Notes: generated by a model from the letters alone, not told the origin. A DNA stretch of 64,000 bases from an uncultured Allobosea sp. (GCF_945957345.1 NZ_CAMFKW010000007.1:62001-126000), one strand, 5' to 3'. Positions 55,494-64,000 are shown, counted from the stretch's first letter. Made by a program: numbers and translations.

Positions 55494-56426
55494 ATGCCCA
55501 TCGACATCCTGAGCCGCATCGGCGGTACCACGCTTCTGCCGCTGCGCCGGATCATCCCGGCGAACGGCGCGCGCATTCTGCTCAAGATCGAGAGCGAAAA
55601 TCCGACCGGCAGCATGAAGGATCGGATGGCATTGGCGATGATCGAGGCGGCCGAGCGTGATGGGCGGCTGAAGCCGGGCGGCAGCGTCGTCGAATATACC
55701 GGCGGCAGCACTGGCGTTTCGCTCGCCCAGGTCTGCGCGGTGAAGGGCTACCGCCTGCATATCGTCACCTCCGATGCCTTCGCTCGCGAAAAACTCACCC
55801 ATATGCGCTTGCTCGGTGCCGAGCTGACGATCATCCCGAGTGAATCGGGCCGCATGACCGAGAAGCTGACCAAGGACATGATCGAGGCCGCCCGCGTCAT
55901 CGCGGCCGAGACGGGCGCGTTCTGGACCGACCAGATGCGCAACACCGACCAGCTTGCGGCCTATGACCGGCTCGCGGACGAGCTCTGGGAGCAGACCGGC
56001 GGCCGCATCGACGCCTTCGTCCAGAGCGTCGGTACGGCCGCGTCGTTCCGCGGAACCGGGGAGGCGCTGCTAAGGCATGATCCGAAGATTGTCTTGATGG
56101 CGGTCGAACCGGCCGAGTCCGCCGTGCTGTCGGGTGGCCCGACCGGCGCGCACAAGATCGACGGTGTCGGCGCCGGCTATGTCGTGCCGCTCTGGCGGCC
56201 CGATCTCGTCGATGCGATCGAGCCCGTCTCGACGGCGGAGGCGACGGCGATGGCCATGCGGCTCGCGCGGGAGGAGGGGCTGTTCGCGGGAACCTCGACC
56301 GGCGGCAACGTCACCGCCGCCTTGCGCCTCGCGAAGCGGCTCGGTCCTGGTGCGACCATCATCACGGTGATGTGCGATACCGGGATGAAATACTTGAACA
56401 GCTTCGGCGCGAAGCTCGACGGCTGA
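55494..56426 (+). CDS. cysteine synthase family PLP enzyme
   Basis: A 310-residue fold-type II PLP enzyme. SENPTGSMKDRMALAMIEAA carries the Schiff-base lysine, EYTGGSTGVSLAQVCAVKGY is the substrate loop, and VGTAASFRGTGEALL binds phosphate. The lysine context (PTGSMKDR) matches the cysteine synthase / cystathionine beta-synthase group. It is too divergent from CysK and CysM to name further. It is divergent from a MarR regulator, which is unusual for ordinary cysteine synthesis genes and points to an inducible role. Confidence 0.87.
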   Translation: MPIDILSRIGGTTLLPLRRIIPANGARILLKIESENPTGSMKDRMALAMIEAAERDGRLKPGGSVVEYTGGSTGVSLAQVCAVKGYRLHIVTSDAFAREKLTHMRLLGAELTIIPSESGRMTEKLTKDMIEAARVIAAETGAFWTDQMRNTDQLAAYDRLADELWEQTGGRIDAFVQSVGTAASFRGTGEALLRHDPKIVLMAVEPAESAVLSGGPTGAHKIDGVGAGYVVPLWRPDLVDAIEPVSTAEATAMAMRLAREEGLFAGTSTGGNVTAALRLAKRLGPGATIITVMCDTGMKYLNSFGAKLDG

Positions 56427-56429
56427 CGC

Positions 56430-56732
56430 TCAAGGCCGGATCACGGCCAGGGTGATCAGTAACAACAGTCCCGAGCCCGTCGCGATGGCGGCGCGCACGG
56501 CTTCGGCCGGAAAGCGCGTCGGAATGCCGTAGCGGTGCCATAGCCAGGCGCCTGTGAAGGCGCCGACGAGCAGGATGCCGGTGTTGATCATCACGCCGAA
56601 GCCGCCGTCGCCGAGCAACAGGTCCGCGAGCCAGCCGAACATCATGGCGCCGAGCACGATCATCGTGATGACGAGCACGACTGAAAGCATAGGCATGTCG
56701 GGCAGCCCGACCATCTTCAGCAGACCGGGCAT
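56430..56732 (-). CDS. small hypothetical membrane protein (100 aa)
   Basis: A 100-residue hydrophobic protein with about three membrane segments: MLSVVLVITMIVLGAMMFGW, MINTGILLVGAFTGAWLWHR and a C-terminal ATGSGLLLLITLAVIRP. The ATG at 56732 has a strong gaggag ribosome site, and longer in-frame starts do not. It is divergent from the crotonyl-CoA carboxylase/reductase gene. I do not recognise the family, but codon use and the ribosome site support a real gene. Confidence 0.7.
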   Translation of the reverse strand: MPGLLKMVGLPDMPMLSVVLVITMIVLGAMMFGWLADLLLGDGGFGVMINTGILLVGAFTGAWLWHRYGIPTRFPAEAVRAAIATGSGLLLLITLAVIRP

Positions 56733-56934
56733 CGCTTCTCCTCGGTGCGCCGCGTGGGATGCCAGCATCGTCGCAAACGATGAAGAAAGCGCAAGCGCCG
56801 GAAAGAAAGGGTTTTGCGCTGCAATGTGATTCCTTAGAGTAATGGCGCAGCGCAGCATATGGTGCATGATCGGCATCCCATACCGCCGATACGCTCCGGG
56901 CTGGGCAACGACGGAAGAGAGCAGGGAGACGACC

Positions 56935-58206
56935 ATGTCGAAGTCGCAGGCCGCCGTGAAGCCGCTCAAGGATCTCTACGAGCTCGACGAATTGCCGCCG
57001 CTCGGCCATGTCCCCGAGAAGATGTATGCCTGGGCGATCCGCCGCGAGCGCCATGGCGCGCCGCAGGATTCGTTCCAGGTCGAGGTCGTGCCGACCTGGT
57101 CGATCGGCGAGGAGGAGGTCCTGCTCCTCGTGATGGCCGGCGGCGTCAACTACAACGGCATCTGGGCCGGCCTCGGCCAGCCGATCTCGCCCTTCGACGT
57201 CCACAAGGCACCCTTCCATGTCGCCGGCTCCGATGCTTCGGGCATCGTCTGGGCCGTCGGCTCCAAGGTGAAGCGCTGGAAGGTCGGCGACGAGGTCATC
57301 GTCCACTGCAACCAGGATGACGGCGATGACGAGGAGTGCAATGGCGGCGATCCGATGTTCTCGTCGACCCAGCGCATCTGGGGCTACGAGACGCCGGACG
57401 GCTCTTTCGCGCAGTTCTGCCGCGTCCAGTCGCGTCAGCTCATGCACAAGCCGAAGCACCTCGCCTGGGAGGAGGCCGCCTGCTACACGCTGACGCTGGC
57501 CACCGCCTACCGCATGCTCTTCGGCCATGCCCCGCACACCATCAAGCCCGGCGACAACGTTCTCGTCTGGGGCGCTTCCGGCGGCCTCGGCGTGTTCGGC
57601 GTCCAGCTCTGCGCGGCGTCGGGCGCTAATGCCATCGGCGTGATCTCGGACGAGACCAAGCGCGACTATGTCCTCGGCCTTGGCGCGAAGGGCGTGATCA
57701 ACCGCAAGGATTTCAACTGCTGGGGCCAGATGCCCAAGGTCAATTCGCCCGAATACAACGAGTGGACCAAGGAGGCCCGCAAGTTCGGCAAGGCGATCTG
57801 GGACATCACCGGCAAGAAGGATGTCGACATCGTCTTCGAGCATCCGGGCGAGGCTACTTTCCCGGTCTCCTGCCTCGTCGCCAAGCGCGGCGGCATGGTT
57901 GTGTTCTGCGCGGGAACCTCGGGCTTCAACATCACCTTCGACGCCCGCTATGTCTGGATGCGGCAGAAGCGCGTCCAGGGCTCGCATTTCGCCCATCTTA
58001 AGCAGGCGAGCGCGGCCAACCAGTTCGTCATCGACCGCCGCATCGACCCCTGCATGTCCGAGGTCTTCCCCTGGGACAAGATTCCGCTCGCCCATCACAA
58101 GATGTGGAAGAACGAGCATGCGCCGGGCAATATGTCGGTGCTGGTCTATGCCCCGCGCACGGGCCTGCGGACTTACGAAGACGTCGCTGAGGCGCTTGCG
58201 GGTTGA
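56935..58206 (+). CDS. ccr: crotonyl-CoA carboxylase/reductase
   Basis: A 423-residue medium-chain dehydrogenase/reductase that reductively carboxylates crotonyl-CoA to ethylmalonyl-CoA with NADPH and CO2, the defining enzyme of the ethylmalonyl-CoA pathway for C2 assimilation. Diagnostic stretches are VMAGGVNYNGIWAGLGQPIS, then HVAGSDASGIVWAVGSKVKR, VWGASGGLGVFGVQLCAASG (cofactor site) and FEHPGEATFPVSCLVAKRGG. The ATG at 56935 is preceded by ggga and fixed by MSKSQAAVKPLKD. An inverted pair GCGCTGC/GCAGCGC (56816 and 56847) upstream may be regulatory. Confidence 0.95.
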   Translation: MSKSQAAVKPLKDLYELDELPPLGHVPEKMYAWAIRRERHGAPQDSFQVEVVPTWSIGEEEVLLLVMAGGVNYNGIWAGLGQPISPFDVHKAPFHVAGSDASGIVWAVGSKVKRWKVGDEVIVHCNQDDGDDEECNGGDPMFSSTQRIWGYETPDGSFAQFCRVQSRQLMHKPKHLAWEEAACYTLTLATAYRMLFGHAPHTIKPGDNVLVWGASGGLGVFGVQLCAASGANAIGVISDETKRDYVLGLGAKGVINRKDFNCWGQMPKVNSPEYNEWTKEARKFGKAIWDITGKKDVDIVFEHPGEATFPVSCLVAKRGGMVVFCAGTSGFNITFDARYVWMRQKRVQGSHFAHLKQASAANQFVIDRRIDPCMSEVFPWDKIPLAHHKMWKNEHAPGNMSVLVYAPRTGLRTYEDVAEALAG

Positions 58207-58222
58207 AAGCGGCTCGAGCCGC

Positions 58223-59770
58223 TCAGGCGGCTCGCCCCCCGGCATTTGCCGCTTCCATGCGGTGCAGGAAGTCGTCGACCGAGGTGGCGAGCGAGCCCGC
58301 GACCTCGGCCATCACCTCGGCGGCCTGCCGGGCCTTCCCGATCTCGGCCTTGGTATCGCCCACCGCGTTGTAGGCCTCTTCGACGCGCTCGGTCGCCTGG
58401 CGGCTGTGATCGGCGGCGGAGGCGATGTTGCTCGACATCGCCGCAGTCGATGCCCTCTGCTCCTCCACTGCGGAGACGATGGCGTGCGTGACGTCGTGGA
58501 CGTCGAGCACGGCCCGGCGGATCGCCTCGATCGAGCGTGTCACGTTGGTCGCTGAGGCGCCGATCGCGCCGATCTTGGTGATGATCTCGTTGCTCGCCTC
58601 GGCCGTCTGTGCCGCCAGGCCCTTCACCTCGGCGGCGACGACGGAGAAGCCGCGTCCGGCCTCGCCGGCACGCGCCGCCTCGATCGTCGCGTTCAGGGCG
58701 AGGAGATTGGTGCGCCCGGCGATGGCCTGGATCATCTCGACGATACCGGTGATGCCCTGCATGACGCCTGAGAGCTGGGCGATGTCGCTCGTCGCCGTCG
58801 CGCTGATCGAGACGGTGTCGCTGATCACGGCTCCGGCGCGGTAGGTTCGCTCACCGATCAACGCGATCGCGTCGTTGAGCTGGCCGGTGCTCGCGGCGAT
58901 GGCGTCGATCTCGCCGGTGGCGCTCGCCGCGGCGCTGCGCGCCGCGCCGGCCTGGTTCGCTGTCGTCTCTGCCGCGCCTGAAAGCGAATTCGCGCTGGCG
59001 GCGATGCCGCGGGTTTCCCGCCGGACGACATCCTGGAAGCCGGCCATCGACTGCCGGAAGGCGGCTACGACCTCCATAAGCTCGCGGTGCCGCCGGCTCG
59101 CTTCATCGCGCTCCGCCAGCGCGCTGTGCTGGAGCTGGACCCGCTCCCGGCTGCTTTCGATCGCGGCATTGCGGCCCCGGACCGCCTCGGTCAGCGTCGC
59201 GCCATAGGCGCCGACATGCCGGTTCATGAATACCAGATAGAGGGCGAGCAGCACCGCAACGGTGGCCGCGGTGTCGGGCGAGTGCTGGGCGAAGGCCAGG
59301 ACCGAGGTCGCGCTGAGCGTGATGCCGTAGATTAGCGCCGCGCGCGGCACCACCACGAAGCGGGTCATCCCGCTGGCGATCATGCCTGCGATGACGAAGC
59401 CGATCGCGATGTTCTCGCGGGGCTCCGGGGTCGCGCCGGCAATCCAGGGCAGAGACCCCCAGATCAATCCGAGCAGCGGCGCGCGCAGATGCACGATCCG
59501 CATCGGCCAGGGCGAACGTTCATAGATGCGGCCGCGCCAGGCAGCGATATCGAGCCCCATCGACAGCGAATAGGCGGCGGTAGCCGCAACCCAGACGGCC
59601 AGCAGCAGCGCCCGATCCGGGCGCCACAGCATGGCCGCCACGGCGACCACGGCCGCGAAATTCAGGATCGCCGAGGCCAGCGCGTTCCGCGCGAAGGTGA
59701 CGAAGCCTTCGTGCTCGCTGTTCAGGAGCTCTGTGTCTCGGGCGGGGAGGGAGGAAGAATTGCTGGGCAT
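58223..59770 (-). CDS. methyl-accepting chemotaxis-type signalling protein, membrane N-terminus
   Basis: A 515-residue protein. The N-terminal half has about six hydrophobic segments (for example [20 protein letters not shown] and [19 protein letters not shown]). No large periplasmic ligand domain or HAMP is obvious. The C-terminal half is the MCP signalling coiled coil with the hairpin tip [20 protein letters not shown], which contacts CheA and CheW. The architecture suggests a sensor of membrane state or energy rather than of an external ligand. It is divergent from the GST gene. The start at 59770 is chosen at [12 protein letters not shown], and longer options lack homology. Confidence 0.85.
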   Translation of the reverse strand: MPSNSSSLPARDTELLNSEHEGFVTFARNALASAILNFAAVVAVAAMLWRPDRALLLAVWVAATAAYSLSMGLDIAAWRGRIYERSPWPMRIVHLRAPLLGLIWGSLPWIAGATPEPRENIAIGFVIAGMIASGMTRFVVVPRAALIYGITLSATSVLAFAQHSPDTAATVAVLLALYLVFMNRHVGAYGATLTEAVRGRNAAIESSRERVQLQHSALAERDEASRRHRELMEVVAAFRQSMAGFQDVVRRETRGIAASANSLSGAAETTANQAGAARSAAASATGEIDAIAASTGQLNDAIALIGERTYRAGAVISDTVSISATATSDIAQLSGVMQGITGIVEMIQAIAGRTNLLALNATIEAARAGEAGRGFSVVAAEVKGLAAQTAEASNEIITKIGAIGASATNVTRSIEAIRRAVLDVHDVTHAIVSAVEEQRASTAAMSSNIASAADHSRQATERVEEAYNAVGDTKAEIGKARQAAEVMAEVAGSLATSVDDFLHRMEAANAGGRAA

Positions 59771-59911
59771 CGTCAAAGCGTTCGATCGCGCGCGACATTG
59801 CGCCAGCGGCGTTGAGGATTGGTTGACGATGCGGAAGGCGCCGCGTCGCATTTCGTTAACGATTGCGACATGGCGCGCTGGTCGGCCCGCGGAAGGTGAC
59901 AGGGCCCAGAT

Positions 59912-59936
59912 AACCGATTGCAAAGTGCAATCGGTT
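59912..59936. promoter_or_regulatory. strong palindromic operator upstream of the GST gene
   Basis: AACCGATTGCA (59912-59922) and its perfect complement TGCAATCGGTT (59926-59936) are separated by three bases (AAG). An 11+3+11 palindrome is very unlikely by chance. It sits 41 bases before the GST start. It resembles the operator style of HxlR/MarR-type regulators, but no regulator gene is adjacent. Confidence 0.7.
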
Positions 59937-59977
59937 GTCCTATGCAGGGTAAGCTCAAGCCGATGCAGGAGGAGCCC

Positions 59978-60637
59978 GTGTCGCTCACGCTCTACGCCCA
60001 TCCATTCTCGTCGTATTGTCAGAAAGTGCTGGTGGCGCTCTACGAGAACGCGACGCCCTTCGCCTATCGCCAGCTTGGCCCGGAAGATCCCGAAGCCGGC
60101 GCCGAATGGGTCAGGCTCTGGCCGATGAAGAAGATGCCGGTGCTCGTCGATGGCGAGACGCCGGTCTTCGAATCGAGCGTCATCATCGAGCATCTTGACC
60201 TGTTTCATCCTGGGCCGGCCCGGCTGGTGCCGGCCGACGCGAAACAGGCGCTGGATGTGCGCCTCATGGACCGCGTCTTTGACAACTACGTGATGACGCC
60301 GATGCAGGCGATCGTCTTCGACCATCTGCGTCCAGCCGACGATCGCGATCCCTTCAGCGTGGCCCGCGCCCATGAGAAGCTCGACGATGCCTATCGCTGG
60401 CTCGACGGAACCCTCGCCGGACGGCATTGGGCCTGCGGCGATGCGTTCACTCTGGCCGATTGCGCGGCGGCGCCGTCGCTGTTCTATGCCGACTGGGTCC
60501 ATAAGATCGACGCGGCCTTCGGCAACCTGCGCGCTTACCGGTCTCGTTTGCTGGCGCGGCCCTCCTTCGCGCGCGCCGTCGAGGAAGCGAGGCCGTTCCG
60601 TAAGCTGTTCCCGCCGGGTGCGCCCGATCGCGATTGA
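59978..60637 (+). CDS. glutathione S-transferase family protein
   Basis: A 219-residue GST. The N-terminal thioredoxin-like domain begins [20 protein letters not shown], with [20 protein letters not shown] carrying the cis-Pro and the ES glutathione-binding pair. A helical C-terminal domain follows ([20 protein letters not shown]). The GTG at 59978 is chosen because an aggagg site sits just before it and the family starts at this point; an ATG at 59963 is the alternative. A Ser/Cys near the N-terminus (FSSYC) is the likely catalytic site. It is probably inducible through the upstream palindrome. Confidence 0.9.
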   Translation: MSLTLYAHPFSSYCQKVLVALYENATPFAYRQLGPEDPEAGAEWVRLWPMKKMPVLVDGETPVFESSVIIEHLDLFHPGPARLVPADAKQALDVRLMDRVFDNYVMTPMQAIVFDHLRPADDRDPFSVARAHEKLDDAYRWLDGTLAGRHWACGDAFTLADCAAAPSLFYADWVHKIDAAFGNLRAYRSRLLARPSFARAVEEARPFRKLFPPGAPDRD

Positions 60638-60740
60638 GATGCGCGCATCCCCGGTGAGAGCATGGGCAGGGCGCGTTGGCGCTCTGTCTGGCTCTGCCGA
60701 TCAGCGTTAGAGACGGTGAAACCCGGCCTTTCAGGTTCCG

Positions 60741-61622
60741 ATGTCCTCGCCTCTCATCCTGCGCGCGATCCCGCTGATCTTCACCTTCCTCTGGTCCTCG
60801 GGCTGGGTGGTTGCGGGCTATTCGGCTCGCTATGCCGATGCGCTGACCTTCCTGGTCGTGCGCTTCGCCAGCGCGGCGCTCATCGTCTCGCTGCTGGCGT
60901 TGGCGACGGGCGCACCCTGGCCGCGCGGCTGGCGCGCCTTGCGCAACGCGGCCATCTCCGGCGTCCTGCTGCACGGCATCTACCTCGGCGGTGTCTGGTG
61001 GGCGGTTCGTCATGGCCTGCCCGCCGGCATTTCCGGGCTGATCGCCGGCCTGCAACCGGTGCTGACGGCGCTTTTCGCGCCCGCGCTGCTGGGGGAACGC
61101 ATTTCCCCGATCCGCTGGCTCGGCATCCTCTGCGGCTTTATCGGCATCGCGCTGGTGCTGGAGCCGCAGCTCGCAGGCGTTCAGCCGGCCGCGCTTTGGG
61201 GTGTTCTCGGGCCGATCCTGATCAACGTGGTCGGCATGTTCTCGGTGACCTTCGGCTCGTTTTTCCAGAAGACGCATCTCTCCACCGGCGATCTGCGTAC
61301 GGTGACGGCGGTCCAATACGTCGCAGCCTGCCTCGTCGTGCTGCCTTTCGCCTACGCCTTCGAGCCGATGCGGATCGAGTGGAACCTGACCATGTGGCTG
61401 GTGCTCACCTGGTCGGCCGTCGTGCTCTCGCTGGGCGGCATCGGGCTGTATTTCTACATGCTCCGGCGCGGCGAGGTCTCGCGCATCGTCACTTTCCTCT
61501 ATCTCGTCCCGGCGCTCGTCGCGGTCGAGGCCTGGCTGCTCTTCGGGGAGACGCTGACCCCGCTTCAGATCGGCGGCATGGCCGTCACGATCCTCGGGGT
61601 CGTCCTCGCCAGCCGCAAATAG
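60741..61622 (+). CDS. EamA/DMT family transporter
   Basis: A 293-residue inner-membrane protein with about ten membrane segments arranged as two EamA repeats (RAIPLIFTFLWSSGWVVAGY and SGLIAGLQPVLTALFAPALL in the first, LGPILINVVGMFSVTFGSFF in the second). GLIAGLQPVLTALFAPALLG is the conserved end of the first repeat. Family members export metabolites or amino acids. The substrate is unknown. It is 80 bases before the methylsuccinyl-CoA dehydrogenase gene, with no evidence of a functional link. Confidence 0.9.
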   Translation: MSSPLILRAIPLIFTFLWSSGWVVAGYSARYADALTFLVVRFASAALIVSLLALATGAPWPRGWRALRNAAISGVLLHGIYLGGVWWAVRHGLPAGISGLIAGLQPVLTALFAPALLGERISPIRWLGILCGFIGIALVLEPQLAGVQPAALWGVLGPILINVVGMFSVTFGSFFQKTHLSTGDLRTVTAVQYVAACLVVLPFAYAFEPMRIEWNLTMWLVLTWSAVVLSLGGIGLYFYMLRRGEVSRIVTFLYLVPALVAVEAWLLFGETLTPLQIGGMAVTILGVVLASRK

Positions 61623-61702
61623 GCTTCTCCCCAAAAAGGAGGGTTTCGGTTTCGCTTGATCTCCCCTTATGCTGCGTCGCAACAAAGGGAGGGTCGAAGA
61701 CC

Positions 61703-63379
61703 ATGAACGCCAATACGGCCGCTAAGGCTGCGAATCGCGCGAATGCGATCGAGTTGATCGGGGCGGCGCTGCCGGGCTTCGAGACCCTGTTCCAGGAGGC
61801 TGTTGCCGCAGTGCGGCAGAGGGTGCTGGTCGACGGCCGCATTTCTTCCGCGCGGCTGGAGGCCGAGCAGCACGCGGCCCATGGCCTGTCCTGGCTCGCG
61901 ACCTATGTCACGGCCCTGCGCGAGCTCAAGGCCTATGGCGAGCGCCTGGAGGCGGAAGGCCGCTACGGCGCCGTAGAGGATTACGCGCTGCGCATCGGCG
62001 CCGGCGAATACGCCGCCCAGATTTTCGGCGGCATTCCGATGAGCCAGGGCGAGATCCTCCGCCTGCCGGCGCTCGGCCTCTCGCAGAAGGCTGTCGCCGC
62101 CGCTTGCTCGGACGCTGCCGAGGCCCTGATCGCCGAAGGCAACACGCCGGAGAACCGCGCCCGCTTCGTCGCGCTGTTCAGCCAGGACCAGGGCGCGGCC
62201 AGCATCGGCGATACCGGTCTCGACGAGACGCTTGAGGCAATCCGCTCGGAGATGCGCCGTTTCTGCGCCGCCGAGGTCACGCCGCATGCCCATGAATGGC
62301 ACCTGGAGAACGAGTACATCCCGATGCCGGTCGTCGAGAAGATGGCCGAGCTCGGCGTCTTCGGCCTGACCATCCCCGAAGAGTTCGGCGGCATGGGCTT
62401 GTCGAAGGTCTCGATGTGCGTCGTCTCGGAAGAGCTCTCGCGCGGTTATATCGGCGTCGGCTCGCTCGGCACCCGCTCGGAGATTGCGGCCGAACTCATC
62501 CTCTGCGGCGGCACGGACGCGCAGAAGGAGCATTGGCTGCCGAAGATCGCCTCGGGCGAGGTTCTGCCCACCGCCGTCTTTACCGAGCCCAATACCGGTT
62601 CCGATCTCGCCTCGCTGCGGACCAAGGCGGTGAAGGAAGGCGATGTCTGGAAGGTCTACGGCAACAAGACCTGGATCACCCATCCCGTCCGCGCCGACAT
62701 CATGACGCTGCTCGTCCGCACCGACCCGTCCGAGCCCGGCTACAAGGGCCTCTCGATGCTGATTGCCGAGAAGCCGCGCGGCAGCGATACCGATCCGTTC
62801 CCGGTCGAGGGCCTGACCGGCGGCGAGATCGAGGTGCTCGGCTATCGCGGCATGAAGGAATACGAACTCGCTTTCGACGGTTTCGAAGTGAAGGCCGAGA
62901 ACCTGCTCGGGGGCGTGCCCGGCCAGGGCTTCAAGCAGCTCATGCAGACCTTCGAGGCGGCCCGCATCCAGACCGCGGCTCGTGCCATCGGCGTGGCACA
63001 GTCGGCCTTCGACCTCGGCCTGCGCTATGCACAGGAGCGCATCCAGTTCGGCAAGCCGCTGATCGCCTTCCCGCGCGTCGCCGACAAGCTCGCGATGATG
63101 GCGGCCGAGATTCTGATCGCACGCCAGCTCACCTATTTCGCCGCCCGCGAGAAAGATGCCGACCGGCGCTGCGACCTGGAGGCCGGCATGGCCAAGCTGC
63201 TCGGCGCCCGCGTCGCCTGGGCGGCGGCCGACAACGCCCTGCAGATCCATGGCGGCAACGGCTTCGCGCTGGAATATCCGGTGAGCCGCGTGCTCTGCGA
63301 TGCCCGCATCCTCAACATCTTCGAGGGCGCTGCCGAGATCCAGGCGCAGGTCATCGCGCGCCGGCTGGTCGAGGAGTAG
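61703..63379 (+). CDS. mcd: (2S)-methylsuccinyl-CoA dehydrogenase (acyl-CoA dehydrogenase family)
   Basis: A 558-residue acyl-CoA dehydrogenase with an extended N-terminal domain of about 150 residues before the common core, the hallmark of Mcd. Core motifs are LGVFGLTIPEEFGGMGLSKV, FTEPNTGSDLASLRTKAVKE (FAD contact) and ALQIHGGNGFALEYPVSRVL, with the base region near FEGAAEIQAQVIARRL. It converts methylsuccinyl-CoA to mesaconyl-CoA in the ethylmalonyl-CoA pathway. It lies 3.5 kb from ccr on the same strand. The ATG at 61703 follows gggaggg. Confidence 0.92.
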   Translation: MNANTAAKAANRANAIELIGAALPGFETLFQEAVAAVRQRVLVDGRISSARLEAEQHAAHGLSWLATYVTALRELKAYGERLEAEGRYGAVEDYALRIGAGEYAAQIFGGIPMSQGEILRLPALGLSQKAVAAACSDAAEALIAEGNTPENRARFVALFSQDQGAASIGDTGLDETLEAIRSEMRRFCAAEVTPHAHEWHLENEYIPMPVVEKMAELGVFGLTIPEEFGGMGLSKVSMCVVSEELSRGYIGVGSLGTRSEIAAELILCGGTDAQKEHWLPKIASGEVLPTAVFTEPNTGSDLASLRTKAVKEGDVWKVYGNKTWITHPVRADIMTLLVRTDPSEPGYKGLSMLIAEKPRGSDTDPFPVEGLTGGEIEVLGYRGMKEYELAFDGFEVKAENLLGGVPGQGFKQLMQTFEAARIQTAARAIGVAQSAFDLGLRYAQERIQFGKPLIAFPRVADKLAMMAAEILIARQLTYFAAREKDADRRCDLEAGMAKLLGARVAWAAADNALQIHGGNGFALEYPVSRVLCDARILNIFEGAAEIQAQVIARRLVEE

Positions 63380-63386
63380 TCCGGCC

Positions 63387-63953
63387 TCAGAGAGGTTCAC
63401 CGGGCGAAACCGGCAACATGCGCCGTAAGACGCCATCCTTACGGATGAAATGGTGCCAGCATGCAGCGATGGCGTGCAGGCCCGCGAGCGCGATCAGTGC
63501 ATAGGCGGCCCATTCGTGCCAAGTGCGGATCGGCCGCGTGATGGCGCGCGGCTCCGCCGCCTGGAGTGGCGGCAATGAGAACAAACCGAAATCCAGGCCT
63601 TGCCCGCGCCTGACCGCATAGACCAGTCCGAGGACGGGCACGATCAGCATGACGAGATAGAGCGCTGCATGGCCCGCCCGCGCCGCGAGAGCCAGTATCG
63701 CCGGACCCTCCTCTGGAGGCGGCGCGTGATGTGTCAGGCGCCACACGAAGCGAACCAGCAGGAGGAGCAGGATCGCGGTGCCGATGATCTTGTGGGTTTC
63801 GACCAGCGCATGATCCCAGCTTTTGGGGAAAAGATCGATGGTGAGGCCGAGAACGAAGGCGATCACGATCAGCCAGGCCATACTCCAATGCAGAGATCGG
63901 GCGATGGCGTCATAAGCGGCGGGTATCATTGGGCGGGCGGAAGATGCGGTCAT
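63387..63953 (-). CDS. cytochrome b561 family protein
   Basis: A 188-residue membrane protein with four predicted helices, beginning ARSLHWSMAWLIVIAFVLGL. Heme-ligand histidines are visible in SLHW, ETHKIIG, AGHAAL and in HEWAAYALIALAGLHAIA near the C-terminus, with the last in CWHHFI. Bacterial b561 proteins move electrons between quinone and a periplasmic partner. The start ATG at 63953 lies 13 bases from a perfect palindrome. It is convergent with mcd, with a 7-base gap. Confidence 0.9.
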   Translation of the reverse strand: MTASSARPMIPAAYDAIARSLHWSMAWLIVIAFVLGLTIDLFPKSWDHALVETHKIIGTAILLLLLVRFVWRLTHHAPPPEEGPAILALAARAGHAALYLVMLIVPVLGLVYAVRRGQGLDFGLFSLPPLQAAEPRAITRPIRTWHEWAAYALIALAGLHAIAACWHHFIRKDGVLRRMLPVSPGEPL

Positions 63954-63965
63954 AGGGGTATCTCA

Positions 63966-63986
63966 AGATTAGATTTATTCTAATCT
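63966..63986. promoter_or_regulatory. palindromic site before the cytochrome b561 gene
   Basis: AGATTAGA (63966-63973) and its complement TCTAATCT (63979-63986) with a 5-base spacer TTTAT form an 8+5+8 palindrome. It lies 13-33 bases upstream of the cytochrome b561 start in otherwise GC-rich sequence. The core resembles TTAGAA-type iron-responsive boxes of alphaproteobacteria but is not an exact match, so a regulator cannot be named. Confidence 0.5.
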
Positions 63987-64000
63987 ATGGCGCGCGGGCG

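Noticed and set aside
1..64000. CRISPR arrays, rRNA operons and toxin-antitoxin pairs
   Set aside because: I looked for regularly spaced repeats, rRNA signatures and small paired genes on both strands and saw none.

Overview
The window is 64 kb of GC-rich, densely coded chromosome from an alphaproteobacterium, most likely a Hyphomicrobiales (Rhizobiales) member such as Bosea. This placement is inferred from gene content: two enzymes of the ethylmalonyl-CoA pathway (crotonyl-CoA carboxylase/reductase and methylsuccinyl-CoA dehydrogenase), a PhnCDE/PhnA/PhnY-type phosphonate locus, several ABC-transporter-linked catabolic operons, and Rhizobiales-style palindromic intergenic repeats. No database search was run.

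Layout. 0-3 kb: start of an M81 peptidase and a class III aminotransferase, divergent from an RpiR regulator, then a truncated PHP-domain pseudogene. 3.1-9.1 kb: phosphonate locus with a LysR regulator, a divergent iron-type alcohol dehydrogenase, PhnD, PhnC, PhnE, and a chimeric gene in which the front of phosphonoacetate hydrolase (PhnA) is fused in frame to the tail of phosphonoacetaldehyde dehydrogenase (PhnY). 9.3-17.7 kb: a peptide-type ABC importer without ATPase genes, then GntR, aldehyde dehydrogenase, SDR and amidase. 17.7-18.5 kb: gene remnants. 18.5-26.6 kb: a catabolic cluster with LysR, a threonine-synthase-like PLP enzyme whose reading frame runs into a periplasmic binding protein, two permeases, an argininosuccinate-lyase-like enzyme, an ATPase and an FAD oxidoreductase. 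26.7-37.2 kb: a leftward operon (binding protein, HyuA, HyuB, two permeases, M20 peptidase), a divergent GntR regulator and an opine-dehydrogenase-like gene.

37.2-39.7 kb is a scrapyard next to tRNA-Ser(GCT): an IS3-family element with a duplicated left end and a frameshifted transposase, a fragment of ribonucleotide reductase and a fragment of a phage portal protein. 39.9-42.7 kb is a TPP-riboswitch-controlled thiOSGE operon. 42.8-56.4 kb is mostly ordinary chromosome: a SelT/SelW-like protein, M32 carboxypeptidase, old-yellow enzyme, enoyl-CoA hydratase, a transglutaminase-like protein, a MarR-RND efflux operon, aspartokinase, UbiG, and MarR with a cysteine-synthase-like enzyme. 56.4-64 kb carries ccr, a chemoreceptor-like protein, a GST behind a strong palindrome, an EamA exporter, mcd and cytochrome b561.

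Taken together, the first 37 kb is a series of uptake-plus-catabolism modules for organic nitrogen and phosphorus compounds, with several signs of decay and rearrangement. The most notable are the phnA-phnY fusion, the unterminated PLP-enzyme frame, and the remnants at 2.5, 17.8 and 38.5 kb.
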